DNA of 41,535 nt from an uncultured Thiotrichaceae bacterium (GCA_902727985.1 CACVAY010000030.1:1-41535), one strand, 5' to 3'; shown: positions 23,452 to 32,947, counted from the stretch's first letter. Translations and numbers: made by a program. Notes: generated from the letters alone by a model not told the origin.

Positions 23452-24726
23452 ATGAACATTGATTTAAAAAAAGGTGGTTTATTCTTTCTTGCTGCATTTT
23501 GTTCCGCGACCGCGTGTGCTGAAATCGAACATGATTTTGGATCACATGGCTATTTCCGAATAGGAACTGGCTTGTCTGATGGCGACGCATCTCAAGAGAC
23601 ATTCAAGGCGCCAGGTGCTGGTTCCAAATATCGTCTCGGCAATGAAAGCGACAACTACATCGAGTTAGATTTATACGACACGATGAGTCTGTCTCCTGAT
23701 GGAGCCAAAATTCATGTGGAGTCTATGGCTGTTATTAATGACAATGCCGAAGGTAAGTTCGACTTTAATGAAATCAGTCAATTGTATGCAGAGGCAAGTA
23801 ACTTTACTTCTGCGCTGGGTGATCCCAAGGTGTGGATAGGCAGACGTTATTATGATCGCCATGACATCCATATCAATGACTTTTTCTTTCTGAACACACT
23901 GCAAGGTTATGATGGTGGTGGCATCAGCGATATAGATATGGGTTCAGGTAAACTCGCTCTAGCCATTGGCCGGAAAAATGCTGATGATGACGCAGCCACC
24001 GCATTCGATGAAAGCTCTCTTGCCCAAACTCGGTTGGATGCCCGCTATTCAGATATTAAAGTCAACAACAATGGCGCTCTAACACTGTGGGGCACACGCG
24101 ACACAAGTGCGGGTGATAAAGCCAATAATATTGAAGAACTCGACGGCTTTGCGGTCGGTGTGATGCATACCCAAAAAGAGTTCTATGGTGGCTTTAATAA
24201 ATTCATGGTTCAGTACGGTAAAGGACTTGGGCGACATGCCGGTAAAGGTGGTCTTGATGCGGCAACGGGTAAAGTCACAACAGCTGCAAATGCAAGTAAT
24301 TTTGATGATGCAAATACCTTTCGTATTGTCAACTCTAACGTCATAGAGCCGAGTCCAAACTGGGGCATGATGACATCAGTGGTCTATGAAGATATTGACT
24401 CCAGAGACTTTGATGGCACAGATCAAACCTGGTTGAGCCTGGGAGCTCGCCCAATGTGGTTCGTTAATAAGAATTTCCGAGTGCCCTTGGAATTAGGTTT
24501 CGACACGGTTAAGGATAATGCCAATGGAACAGATGGCTCTGTCGTCAAAGCAACACTTGCAGCCGAATTAGCGCTTGATCGCGGCTTTTGGGAACGTCCA
24601 GTATTACGCGCCTATACTACCCATGCTAAGTGGTCAGATGATTTTAAAGGTCAAGTTGGCGGTGAAACCTATGCAAATGATACGAGTGGTTGGACGGTGG
24701 GACTACAAGCTGAAACTTGGTGGTAA
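23452..24726 (+). CDS. LamB-type carbohydrate outer-membrane porin
   Basis: The 424-residue product starts at ATG 23452, chosen because GGAGGAG lies eight bases upstream. An ATG at 23413 would spoil the signal peptide. The signal (MNIDLKKGGLFFLAAFCSAT, cut after ACA) is followed by EIEHDFGSHGYFRIGTG and KYRLGNESDNYIELDLYDTM, the canonical start of maltoporin-family barrels. The end is a beta-strand with a C-terminal aromatic (TVGLQAETWW). LamB-type porins are trimers with a greasy slide for sugars. Divergence from the polyol operon suggests it admits mannitol or sorbitol. The protein is near the usual family length (about 420). Confidence 0.9.
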   Translation: MNIDLKKGGLFFLAAFCSATACAEIEHDFGSHGYFRIGTGLSDGDASQETFKAPGAGSKYRLGNESDNYIELDLYDTMSLSPDGAKIHVESMAVINDNAEGKFDFNEISQLYAEASNFTSALGDPKVWIGRRYYDRHDIHINDFFFLNTLQGYDGGGISDIDMGSGKLALAIGRKNADDDAATAFDESSLAQTRLDARYSDIKVNNNGALTLWGTRDTSAGDKANNIEELDGFAVGVMHTQKEFYGGFNKFMVQYGKGLGRHAGKGGLDAATGKVTTAANASNFDDANTFRIVNSNVIEPSPNWGMMTSVVYEDIDSRDFDGTDQTWLSLGARPMWFVNKNFRVPLELGFDTVKDNANGTDGSVVKATLAAELALDRGFWERPVLRAYTTHAKWSDDFKGQVGGETYANDTSGWTVGLQAETWW

Positions 24727-24782
24727 CTCGCAGCAACCATTTTCAATAGGCTAGCGTGCATTTTACGGTTTCTGAATCACCT

Positions 24783-24807
24783 ACCACCGGCCCCATGCCG
24801 GTGGTTT
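24783..24807 (+). terminator. Rho-independent terminator after the porin gene
   Basis: ACCACCGGC (24783-24791) pairs perfectly with GCCGGTGGT (24797-24805) around CCCAT, with only a short T-tract following. It may also act in the reverse direction on transcripts reading out of the convergent nnr gene. Confidence 0.65.
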
Positions 24808-24839
24808 CATGTTACACCTAAAGGACCGAATTAACGTTT

Positions 24840-26333
24840 TTATACATTAGCCAGCACTCTCAAATGTGTAAACAAATCACTCGCAAGCATTCCACGCTCC
24901 CCCTTCTCTGTTGCCAGATCAGCAGCCTGTGCATGTAACTGTGTTGCCAACATAGCGGCATCATAAAGTGATAAACCCTGTGCAAGTAGAGAGGCAATCA
25001 CCCCTGTAAGCACATCCCCCATACCGCCGCTTGCCATACCAGGATTTCCTGCTGTGCAAACAGCCGTTTGCTGACCATCAGACACTAAACTACCTGCACC
25101 TTTTAATACGCAAACCCCACCCCATTTCTTGCAAAGCTTCTCGACGCTTTGGTAACGATCGTTTTCAATCTCTGCGGTTTCTGTGGCTAGCAGTCTTGCG
25201 GCTTCTGCTGGGTGTGGGGTGAGTATCCAGTTCTGCTTTGAAATAGACAAGGTAGATAATAGATTGAGAGCATCAGCATCTAGCACCATGGGCTTATCAG
25301 ATTCAAGCACAACAGTAAGCAATTCTTGAGACCACGCTGTTTTTCCTAAACCGGGGCCAATAGCGATGACACTCGCCTTTTCTAATAGAGGCAATAAATC
25401 TTCAGCCTGCTGTATGCCTGAGACCATCAACTCAGGTCTGGTGATATTCACATAATCAGCATGTGCAGGATGTGTTGCAACAGACACCAACCCCGCTCCT
25501 GTGCGCAAACAGGCTTCTCCTGCCAAGCGGATCGCCCCACTCATGCCTTGTGTTCCACCAATCAATAAGGCATGTCCGTGTGAGCCTTTATGGCCACAAC
25601 GTGCTCTGCGCTTGAGTAATTGCTTTGATAGATTATCTGGAATAATACCTTTAGGAGTAGTATCTGTGGATGCCTCGTGTAATTGTTGATAGACCTCATC
25701 TGATACGTTGAGATCATCAAATTTCAGATCACCAACAAAGTCTCTTGCCTGCCCTGTAACCAAGCCACACTTCACTCCAATATAGGTAACGGTTAGATCG
25801 GCTTTGACTGCCGTTCCTAATACACGACCTGTATCGGCATTTAGCCCTGATGGAATATCAACCGCAACGACCTGCGCTTTACTTCTGTTAATACCATCAA
25901 TAGCAGCAGCCCAATCCCCTTCAACCTTACGCGTTAGTCCTGTACCAAAAATGGCATCAACAATAATATCCACATCAAGTAATCGCTCAGCATAGGCAGA
26001 GACTTCTGAGCCACTTGCTAGATAATCTTCTCGCGCTATTCGCGCATCTCCGCGAATTGATTGTGCATTACCTAATTGAATGAGGTTCACCTGCAAGCCT
26101 GCTTGCACAGCTAAGGTTGCAATCACATAACCATCACCACCGTTATTACCCATGCCACACACAATGCATATGGATTTAGTGGCTGGATACACTTCTCGCA
26201 TCAGATCAAATGTTGCTTGCCCTGCTCGCTTCATTAACACGTAACCTGGAATACCGAACTCCTCGATCGCTAAACGATCAAGCTCTCGAGTTTGTTCAGC
26301 AGTGTAAAGTCTATTGGAGCGTGGCATTTTCAT
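24840..26333 (-). CDS. nnr: bifunctional NAD(P)H-hydrate epimerase / ADP-dependent dehydratase
   Basis: The 497-residue protein repairs NAD(P)H hydrates. The N-terminal YjeF_N half (about 1-220; MKRAGQATFDL, CGMGNNGGDGYV, VDIPSGLNADTG) is the NnrE epimerase. The C-terminal ribokinase-like half (about 230-497; GPGLGKTAWSQ, LDADALNLL, LTPHPAEAARLL, GNPGMASGGMGDVLTGVI) is the NnrD dehydratase, with the nucleotide/anion site in the last motif. In many gammaproteobacteria this gene precedes tsaE and amiB; here the neighbours are the porin terminator and, divergently, mazG. No truncation is seen. Confidence 0.95.
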   Translation of the reverse strand: MKMPRSNRLYTAEQTRELDRLAIEEFGIPGYVLMKRAGQATFDLMREVYPATKSICIVCGMGNNGGDGYVIATLAVQAGLQVNLIQLGNAQSIRGDARIAREDYLASGSEVSAYAERLLDVDIIVDAIFGTGLTRKVEGDWAAAIDGINRSKAQVVAVDIPSGLNADTGRVLGTAVKADLTVTYIGVKCGLVTGQARDFVGDLKFDDLNVSDEVYQQLHEASTDTTPKGIIPDNLSKQLLKRRARCGHKGSHGHALLIGGTQGMSGAIRLAGEACLRTGAGLVSVATHPAHADYVNITRPELMVSGIQQAEDLLPLLEKASVIAIGPGLGKTAWSQELLTVVLESDKPMVLDADALNLLSTLSISKQNWILTPHPAEAARLLATETAEIENDRYQSVEKLCKKWGGVCVLKGAGSLVSDGQQTAVCTAGNPGMASGGMGDVLTGVIASLLAQGLSLYDAAMLATQLHAQAADLATEKGERGMLASDLFTHLRVLANV

Positions 26334-26361
26334 TGATGGTTTTTTACCAGGAAATGAGTAC

Positions 26362-26426
26362 AGGAGCCGCAGACTAGTCTGCGAAGATTATCGAGTCCTT
26401 ACCCCGCAGCTTAAGCTACGGCTCCT
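26362..26426. repeat. 65-bp structured palindromic element between nnr and mazG
   Basis: The outer arms AGGAGCCGCAG (26362-26372) and CTACGGCTCCT (26416-26426) are complementary at 10 of 11 bases. Inside are two further palindromes: a perfect 16-base CGCAGACTAGTCTGCG (26368-26383) and CCGCAGCTTAAGCTACGG (26404-26421), self-complementary except for one pair. The folded form would be a cloverleaf-like three-way structure. It has the look of a REP- or MITE-like intergenic element; other genomic copies cannot be checked here. Confidence 0.65.
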
Positions 26427-26526
26427 TTGAGTGTACTAAAGCTTTGCCTTGTTTTGGAAAACATCACTCCATCAACCTTAGCATGCGATATACTTCACGC
26501 ACTTCAAACACCACGACATCACGGAT

Positions 26527-27318
26527 ATGGACGAACTCCTCGATATTATGCAGCGCTTACGCGACCCGCAATCTGGCTGCCCCTGGGATCAAAAACAGAC
26601 TTTAGAAAGCATCTTTCCTTTTACTTTAGAAGAGGTTTATGAGGTTGGAGACGCCATTGATCGTGATGATACGCAAGATTTACGTAAAGAATTAGGGGAT
26701 TTGCTTTTTCAGATTGTGTTTTACGCACAGATTGCCAAAGAAAAAGGTGATTTTGAATTTGCGGATGTAGTAAATGCTATTTGCGAGAAGATGATACGCC
26801 GTCATCCACATGTCTTCTCTGATGTGGTTTATGCCAATGAAGCTGAGCAGAAAGCCGCTTGGCATCGTATCAAGGCCGAGGAACGTGCTGAAACCCCCTC
26901 TCAAGCGGCTGCTAATGATGATTTCTTTGCGGATATTCCGAAGACCTTAACTAGCCTTCAACAAAGCCAAAAGATATTAAAAAAGGCAAGTACAGTTGGT
27001 TTTGATTGGAACGATTGGCGTCCTATCATCGACAAGATCCAAGAAGAACTGGATGAAATCATCGAAGCCGTCGAAAACAAAGAATCCCAGCAACGTATTG
27101 AAGAAGAAGTCGGCGATCTCTTTATCGCGTCAACCAATTTAGCACGTCATCTCAATGTCGATGCAGAAAATGCCACACGAAAAGCGGGCAACAAATTCGC
27201 AAAACGCTTCAATCGTATGCAAGAGCTAACCCAAGCGCTTTATCCCGATGTTGAAGAGCATACGCTTGAGCATATGGATCATGCATGGGAAGCAGTAAAG
27301 GAAGAAGAGCGTTCATGA
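26527..27318 (+). CDS. mazG: nucleoside triphosphate pyrophosphohydrolase MazG
   Basis: The 263-residue protein has the same length as E. coli MazG and starts with MDELLDIMQRLRDPQSGCPWD, the family hallmark. The N-terminal domain has the metal-binding EEVYE (35-39) and ELGD (55-58) motifs. A second MazG domain with EELDEIIEA and EEVGDLF is in the C-terminal half. It hydrolyses NTPs to NMP and pyrophosphate, cleaning non-canonical nucleotides and, in E. coli, lowering ppGpp under starvation. No strong ribosome binding site is visible. The stop overlaps the next gene's ATG (ATGA). Confidence 0.95.
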   Translation: MDELLDIMQRLRDPQSGCPWDQKQTLESIFPFTLEEVYEVGDAIDRDDTQDLRKELGDLLFQIVFYAQIAKEKGDFEFADVVNAICEKMIRRHPHVFSDVVYANEAEQKAAWHRIKAEERAETPSQAAANDDFFADIPKTLTSLQQSQKILKKASTVGFDWNDWRPIIDKIQEELDEIIEAVENKESQQRIEEEVGDLFIASTNLARHLNVDAENATRKAGNKFAKRFNRMQELTQALYPDVEEHTLEHMDHAWEAVKEEERS

Positions 27319-28112
27319 ATATCTATGATGCTGCATTCTCCGCATTGATGGAGCAAGATCCTAGACTCAAAAAGAAAAAAGCCCAGCAGCTCTATACGGA
27401 TTGGCAAGCACGTAAATACACGCGTGATGCAGCTAAGCCTGTTGAGCAGATTATTGTACCAGGCCGTCCTGAGAAACCAGAACTGGTAAGCCCACAGCAC
27501 GTCAAACAGCGTAAATTAACCAGTGAGATAGGCCTTGCAACCTTAATCCATGCCATTGCACACATCGAATTCAACGCCATTAATTTAGCTCTCGATGCTG
27601 TGTATCGGTTCCGCAAAATGCCCGATCAGTACTATACCGACTGGTTACAGGTCGCTTCCGAAGAAGCCTATCATTTCTCAATGTTGAGCGAACGCCTGCA
27701 AGCACTTGGATATGATTATGGCGACATGCCTGCGCATAATGGTTTGTGGGAAATGTGCATCCAAACCGATACGGACGTTATGATTCGTATGGCACTTGTG
27801 CCCCGCGTGTTAGAAGCTCGCGGTTTAGATGTCACTCCCGCAATGATGAAAAAACTCACTTCCGCAGGTGACCATAAAACGGTATCCATATTAAACATTA
27901 TTCTACGTGATGAAATTGGGCATGTACGCATTGGTTCACACTGGTTCAAACATTGCTGTGCAGAACGAGACCTTGAGCCTCTAGCGACCTTTAGGCAGCT
28001 ATTAATCGACCACATGAATGGCTCGTTACGCGGCCCTTTTTACAAAGAAGCTCGTTTACAAGCGGGTTTTACTGAAGAAGAAATGCACGAACTAGAGAAA
28101 ATGTTGTCATAA
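27315..28112 (+). CDS. DUF455 ferritin-like domain protein
   Basis: Starting at the ATG that overlaps the mazG stop by four bases, the 265-residue product is a DUF455 (Pfam PF04305) protein. The core is a four-helix ferritin-like bundle whose metal ligands are visible in HAIAHIEFNAINLALD, SEEAYHFSMLSERL, RVLEARGLDVTP and RDEIGHVRIGSHW. These carboxylate and His pairs resemble a di-iron site. The function of the family is not established; some relatives are linked to tRNA hydroxylation (MiaE-like) by fold only. Translational coupling with mazG is clear, but a functional link is not. Confidence 0.9.
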   Translation: MNIYDAAFSALMEQDPRLKKKKAQQLYTDWQARKYTRDAAKPVEQIIVPGRPEKPELVSPQHVKQRKLTSEIGLATLIHAIAHIEFNAINLALDAVYRFRKMPDQYYTDWLQVASEEAYHFSMLSERLQALGYDYGDMPAHNGLWEMCIQTDTDVMIRMALVPRVLEARGLDVTPAMMKKLTSAGDHKTVSILNIILRDEIGHVRIGSHWFKHCCAERDLEPLATFRQLLIDHMNGSLRGPFYKEARLQAGFTEEEMHELEKMLS

Positions 28113-28294
28113 AGTATCACTGCGCTTAGCTAGGCCTTGCGAATATAAACAAGAAAGACCTTATTCTGCTATGCTCCATGGACAGGAATGATTTATCATC
28201 TGCGAACAGTAAATTATGACAATAAGCTCAGAATTTCCTCTAACACTATTCATTTGAGATAAGCGAATACTTCGCAAAACATCGGACAAGGGTA

Positions 28295-28870
28295 ATGGCA
28301 AAAGATTACAAACAAACACAATCATCCGACGACGAATCCAACTCAGGCAACTACACTTGGATGATGACGGGCATTGCCTTAGGATTGCTCATTGGCCTAG
28401 GTATGTACTTCTACTCGAACAAGAGCGATCCTGCACCCACCCCTGAGCAAACGACCCCAAAAAAACAGCAAGGCCCTGACCCCATTTCTGTTGTTATTGA
28501 AAATGCGCGTCGTGAGCAACAAGAAGAACAACGCGCAAGCTTCAGTTACTACGCCGTTCTGCCTAATCTTGAATTGGATGTAGACGTCATCCCCGCAGAA
28601 AGCGATGCACCAAAGCCAAAGCCTGTAGAACTGCGAACAGGTGCGTACCTTCTACAACTCGCCTCGTTCCGTACGTTGAAACAAGCGAACATCGCCCAAA
28701 CTCGCCTTGTTGCTGATGGCCTATCAACGTCAATTGAGGAAAAAACCGTCAACAATAAAACATGGTTTCGTGTCTATATGGGGCCAACTGACAGCCAGCA
28801 ACAAATAGCTGAGTGGCAAAGCAAAGCAAAGCAACAAGGCTTAAAACCTCTTATCGTAAAGGCACCATAA
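28295..28870 (+). CDS. SPOR-domain inner-membrane protein (FtsN-like)
   Basis: The 191-residue protein has a short charged cytoplasmic start, one membrane helix (about residues 24-42, MMTGIALGLLIGLGMYFY), a Pro/Gln-rich periplasmic linker and a C-terminal SPOR domain (about 116-191; YLLQLASFRTLKQANIAQTRL, then WFRVYMGPTDS). SPOR domains bind denuded septal glycan strands, so the protein should localise to the division site. It has the layout of FtsN, but the divisome-essential N-terminal region is not recognisable, so a paralogue is possible. The ribosome binding site is AAGGG six bases upstream. It precedes rsgA by three bases. Confidence 0.85.
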   Translation: MAKDYKQTQSSDDESNSGNYTWMMTGIALGLLIGLGMYFYSNKSDPAPTPEQTTPKKQQGPDPISVVIENARREQQEEQRASFSYYAVLPNLELDVDVIPAESDAPKPKPVELRTGAYLLQLASFRTLKQANIAQTRLVADGLSTSIEEKTVNNKTWFRVYMGPTDSQQQIAEWQSKAKQQGLKPLIVKAP

Positions 28871-28873
28871 TCA

Positions 28874-29755
28874 TTGGATAATAAAGCTAGGGTCATTATT
28901 CGGTACGGCGCAGATGTCGTTGTTCGAACACCTGAAGGCGAACATATTCGCTGCACTGCCAAACGAAAATTCGAACATATCGCCTGTGGTGATTATGTTG
29001 ATATCGAAGAGGCTAAACAGGGCAATGCTAAAGTCGTTACTTTACACAAAAGAAAGAATGCTCTGATTCGTCCAGATTATTCTGGACGCCCTAAGACCAT
29101 CGCGGCCAATATTGATCAGGTTGTTATTATCTCATCATGGCATCCTGACCCCCCATTAGAACTGATCGACCGTTATTTAGTAACGGCTGATGCCTTAGAT
29201 GCAGATGCTATTATCGTTTTCAATAAAAGCGACTTAGCAGAGTCAGCAAAGGAGAAAACACAAAAAGCCATTGCTGAATATGCCTCACTGGGTTTCCCGC
29301 TCATTCATTCAATTGCCTCAGATACAGCGCACCAGCAAGGTATTAAAAACCTTCAATCACATCTACAAGATAAAACCAGTATTTTGGTTGGACAATCAGG
29401 GGTAGGTAAATCTTCAATTGCTCAATTGATCTTGCCCGACCAAACAATTAAAGTGGGAGAGGTTGCCTACAATGGTGAGGGTAAGCACACAACGACTACA
29501 ACAAATCTCTATGATTTGCCATCAGGTGGGTTCTTAATCGATTCACCTGGCGTGCGTGACTTTGTATTGCATGAAATTAATCAACAACAATTACAAGCTG
29601 GCTTTAAAGAATTCGGTCCCTTTGCCGCACACTGCAAATTCAGTAACTGCTCCCATCAGCACGAACCCAAATGCGCGGTAAAAGCCGCATATGAAGCAGG
29701 GGATATTCCTCCTTTTCGTTATCGACGCTATCTTAATATGATCAGCACTCTATAA
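28874..29755 (+). CDS. rsgA: ribosome small-subunit-dependent GTPase RsgA
   Basis: The 293-residue protein is a circularly permuted GTPase of 30S maturation. An OB domain (about 1-65) is followed by G4 NKSD (117-120), G1 GQSGVGKSS (173-181), G2 GKHTTT (203-208) and G3 DSPG (223-226). A zinc knuckle with Cys254, Cys259, His261 and Cys267 closes the core. The start must be TTG at 28874 because an in-frame stop (the SPOR gene's TAA) lies just upstream and no ATG or GTG follows before the OB domain. Translation is probably coupled to the SPOR gene. Confidence 0.96.
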   Translation: MDNKARVIIRYGADVVVRTPEGEHIRCTAKRKFEHIACGDYVDIEEAKQGNAKVVTLHKRKNALIRPDYSGRPKTIAANIDQVVIISSWHPDPPLELIDRYLVTADALDADAIIVFNKSDLAESAKEKTQKAIAEYASLGFPLIHSIASDTAHQQGIKNLQSHLQDKTSILVGQSGVGKSSIAQLILPDQTIKVGEVAYNGEGKHTTTTTNLYDLPSGGFLIDSPGVRDFVLHEINQQQLQAGFKEFGPFAAHCKFSNCSHQHEPKCAVKAAYEAGDIPPFRYRRYLNMISTL

Positions 29756-29911
29756 CATCAGCGGCGCTTTCCCCTTATCGAGTAAATTGATAACACATAT
29801 CCAGTGACTCTATGACAAAATCCCTGTAAGATTAACCGTATTAGCTGAAAAAACCATCAATAAATTTTGCGAACTCATACGCTTATATAGACGAATGACT
29901 CCTATACAAAC

Positions 29912-29917
29912 TATAAT
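29912..29917 (+). promoter_or_regulatory. possible -10 box upstream of slt
   Basis: A perfect TATAAT lies 61 bases before the slt ATG in the 222-base rsgA-slt gap. No consensus -35 is found at normal spacing, so the call is weak. Confidence 0.3.
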
Positions 29918-29977
29918 TCTAAAAGGGAGTATGTAGTAGTTCCCCGCAAAAATCGCATAAAAACAAGGGCAAATAAC

Positions 29978-31885
29978 ATGACCAACGCTTATATTATTTC
30001 GGGTTTAATTACCCTCTGTAGTATGACACTGCCAATCACAGCATCGGCAAAAGACCTGCAAGATACACTTTTCGAGAGAACCTATACTAGCGTTTCCAAA
30101 GGTGTGAATACCCCTATCCGGGCATTTAAAGATCATCCTTTATATCCCTACCTCGAATACGAAAAATTACTACGGCAAAAAACGAGTGAGAAAAAACTTC
30201 AGGAATTTGTTCAGCAGTATGAGCCTTCCTTGGTGGCTGATAGAGCGTGGCGTAAATGGATCCACTTCTTGGCAAAAAACCAGCGTTGGGAAACGATTAT
30301 TCGTGAGTACCAAGCCAAACGTGCTAGTACCTCAGTCAAGTGTCACTATTACGAAGCGCATATCAACGCAGGTAATAAGGATTTAGCCTTTGAAGAAGCC
30401 AAAGCCCTTTGGCTTTCACCAAAATCGCTACCTAAAAAATGCAATTCATTGTTCAGCCATCTGAAAAAAGATGTAATCCAGAAAGATGATTATTGGGAAC
30501 GCATTCAACTCGCAGCCTCGAAAGGCAATATTTCTTTCGCCCGTACCTTGGTAAAGCATCTACCGGATGACGAGCAAAACATTGCCCGACAATATTTAGC
30601 AGCCCATCAAAACCCAAAGAATGCTCTACGTAGTAAACATGTTGGTAAAGGCACGTATTCTCGTAAAGTCATTGGCTATGCCATCAAGCGTATCGCTCGC
30701 AAGAATTATCAATCGGGTTACAAAACCTGGCGTAAATATGCTACATCTCATCCCTTTACCGAAGAGGAAAAAGGAGATATTGAGAGTTATTTAGGTGTTA
30801 GAGCAGCCTTTAACCATGATGCTGATGCTTTGAATAAGTTAGCCCGTATTCCCGCCATACACCGCAGTGACGATGCCTCCGTTTGGATGGCGCGTATGGC
30901 ACTTCGTCAAGGACAATGGGAGCAGCTCCAAAACGCATTAAATAGCATGCACCATGACACTCAGAAACGAGATATTTGGCGTTATTGGCAAGCGAAGACT
31001 CATGACAAACTTGGCAATGAAAGCGAAGCAATGCTGGGCTATGCAGACTTAGCCAAGAATGCCACTTTCTATGGCTTCCTGGCTGCTGACCACTTGGGTG
31101 TTGACTATTCTGTTCTTAATCAAGAGCCTAAAGACTGGAAACAAGCAGCAAGAAAGATCAAGCAAACCCCAGGACTTAAGCGTGCATCTCATTGGTACAA
31201 CATGGGACGCGACGGCATGGGGAATCGTGAATGGCTCTGGACTATCAAACACCTCAACAAAGATGATCAACTTGCAGCTGCCGCACTTGCATTAGAATTA
31301 GAAAAACCTTTACTCGCGGTACAAACGGTTGCAAAGACCAAAGACTGGAATCAGGTCGACCTCCGTTTCCCTGTACTTTACAATAAACTTGTCAAAGAAT
31401 TGTCTTCAGAAAACAAAGTTAACCCTGCGTGGGTATATGGCGTTATGCGCCGTGAAAGTGCTTTTAATACCACCGCAAGGTCCGGTGCTAACGCCCACGG
31501 CCTGATGCAACTACTTCCTTCTACTGCACGCGATGTTGGTAGGAAACTGGGGATCTCTCGCGTCAGTAAATCTGATCTAAAATCACCCCGTTTAAATATT
31601 CAATTAGGTAGTGCCTATCTGAAAAGTATGCTGGATAATTTTGATGGTAGCTATGTAAAAGCCACAGCGGGATACAATGCCGGGCCAAGCCGCTCGGTAA
31701 AATGGACACCCAAAAGTGCCATTGATGCAGACCGCTGGGTAGAAAGCATTCCATTTACCGAGACGCGTAAATATGTACGTGCAGTAATGGCTTACACTAC
31801 TATTTACGACCACAAACTAACCAAAGGGCGCGGACAAAGAATCTCTGATCGTTTATCCCCCGTTGGTAAGCGACTCGTAAACTAA
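29978..31885 (+). CDS. slt: soluble lytic murein transglycosylase (Slt70-like)
   Basis: The 635-residue protein has a signal peptide (MTNAYIISGLITLCSMTLPI, cleaved near ASA), a long alpha-superhelical ring domain (about 30-450) and a C-terminal lysozyme-like SLT domain. The catalytic Glu493 is in RRESAFNT, followed by AHGLMQLLPSTA and AGYNAGPSR, the family 1A motifs. It cleaves peptidoglycan strands in the periplasm, producing 1,6-anhydro-muropeptides. Length and domain order equal E. coli Slt70. AAGGGC serves as ribosome binding site. It stands before the gsp genes, with gspK beginning 60 bases downstream. Confidence 0.95.
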   Translation: MTNAYIISGLITLCSMTLPITASAKDLQDTLFERTYTSVSKGVNTPIRAFKDHPLYPYLEYEKLLRQKTSEKKLQEFVQQYEPSLVADRAWRKWIHFLAKNQRWETIIREYQAKRASTSVKCHYYEAHINAGNKDLAFEEAKALWLSPKSLPKKCNSLFSHLKKDVIQKDDYWERIQLAASKGNISFARTLVKHLPDDEQNIARQYLAAHQNPKNALRSKHVGKGTYSRKVIGYAIKRIARKNYQSGYKTWRKYATSHPFTEEEKGDIESYLGVRAAFNHDADALNKLARIPAIHRSDDASVWMARMALRQGQWEQLQNALNSMHHDTQKRDIWRYWQAKTHDKLGNESEAMLGYADLAKNATFYGFLAADHLGVDYSVLNQEPKDWKQAARKIKQTPGLKRASHWYNMGRDGMGNREWLWTIKHLNKDDQLAAAALALELEKPLLAVQTVAKTKDWNQVDLRFPVLYNKLVKELSSENKVNPAWVYGVMRRESAFNTTARSGANAHGLMQLLPSTARDVGRKLGISRVSKSDLKSPRLNIQLGSAYLKSMLDNFDGSYVKATAGYNAGPSRSVKWTPKSAIDADRWVESIPFTETRKYVRAVMAYTTIYDHKLTKGRGQRISDRLSPVGKRLVN

Positions 31886-31945
31886 TACGTTCAGGGCATA
31901 GGTTTGATAAACTATCAGTATCGTTTTTCAAATCAACTGCCAATA

Positions 31946-32944
31946 ATGAATAAATCAAGACAACGTGGGGTAGCACTTATCACCGCAATGATCATTACTG
32001 CTATTGCAGTAAGCATTGCGGCCACGCTTGTCTACAAACAACAATTATCAATACGACTGGCAGGCAACATTGGCTCTCTGGAGCAGGCTTATCAATACGC
32101 AATAGGTATGGAAGACTGGTCAGGCATTATTCTGAGCCAGGATTTACAGGATAGTGATATTGATGCGCTTAATGAAGACTGGGCAACTGAGCTTCCCCCT
32201 ATTCCCATCCCCGGCGGTATGATGACGGGTCGCTTATTTGACCTGCAAGCACGTTTTAACGTCAACGATCTGATTATAAAAAACCCTGACAGTAGCAATA
32301 GCAATGAGGCTGAAGTCATTGTAGAACATTATTCAGAAGCGCTAAAAAGACTGCTGCTAAGGCTTGAAATACTCAACAGCGACTCACTAGTCGATAGCTT
32401 AGCTGACTGGATTGATCAAAACGATTACGAAACAACCAACGGTGCAGAGTCACGTCATTACCAATCGTTGGATATACCTTATCTTGCCGCCAACGGCCCC
32501 TTGGTGAGCCCAAGTGAAATTCAACTCATCAAAGGCTTTACCGAAAAAGTATCAGATGCTGAAGGTACAGAAAGCAAAATTTATGACAGAGTAAAACCTT
32601 TCCTGACCACTCTCCCCAATAAGGCATTAAAAATTAATGTAAATACCGCAGACTTTAACGTATTGTACGCCTTGGGAGAGGGACTTGATGAGGAACAAAT
32701 CAACGCTATCATTACCGATAGAGAAGAAGATCCTTTTGCCAATGCACAAGATTTTATTGCCTCTTTACAGCTTGCCGAACCGGAAAAATTCCCCATCGAT
32801 TTGGTTGATGTGAGAAGTAGTTATTTCTTATTAGAAGGGCTTGTTGAAATTGGTCGCACTCGAGTATTTTTACATAGTATTATTCATCGTGATAATACGG
32901 GCAGAACACGCGTCATCAGCCGCGAATTCATAAAACAAGGATAA
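31946..32944 (+). CDS. gspK: type II secretion minor pseudopilin GspK
   Basis: Starting at ATG 31946 the product is 332 residues with a short class III leader (MNKSRQRG), cut before VALITAMIITAIAVSIAATL. As known for GspK, position +5 is not Glu (here Thr). The large periplasmic domain includes helix-hairpin-helix-like LKINVNTADFNVLYALGEGL. A TTG at 31904 would give a 14-residue longer leader and is less likely. GspK caps the pseudopilus tip with GspI and GspJ. The upstream gspC-J genes are not here, so the T2SS locus is split or gspK-N is a separated block. Confidence 0.9.
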   Translation: MNKSRQRGVALITAMIITAIAVSIAATLVYKQQLSIRLAGNIGSLEQAYQYAIGMEDWSGIILSQDLQDSDIDALNEDWATELPPIPIPGGMMTGRLFDLQARFNVNDLIIKNPDSSNSNEAEVIVEHYSEALKRLLLRLEILNSDSLVDSLADWIDQNDYETTNGAESRHYQSLDIPYLAANGPLVSPSEIQLIKGFTEKVSDAEGTESKIYDRVKPFLTTLPNKALKINVNTADFNVLYALGEGLDEEQINAIITDREEDPFANAQDFIASLQLAEPEKFPIDLVDVRSSYFLLEGLVEIGRTRVFLHSIIHRDNTGRTRVISREFIKQG

Positions 32945-32947
32945 ATA

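Noticed and set aside
26362-26426. tRNA-like gene
   Set aside because: The structure folds like a cloverleaf but has no acceptor stem with CCA context, T-loop TTCGA or anticodon layout.
31904-31945. TTG start for gspK
   Set aside because: It would make an overly long leader; ATG 31946 gives the normal short basic prepilin leader before the Gly cleavage site.
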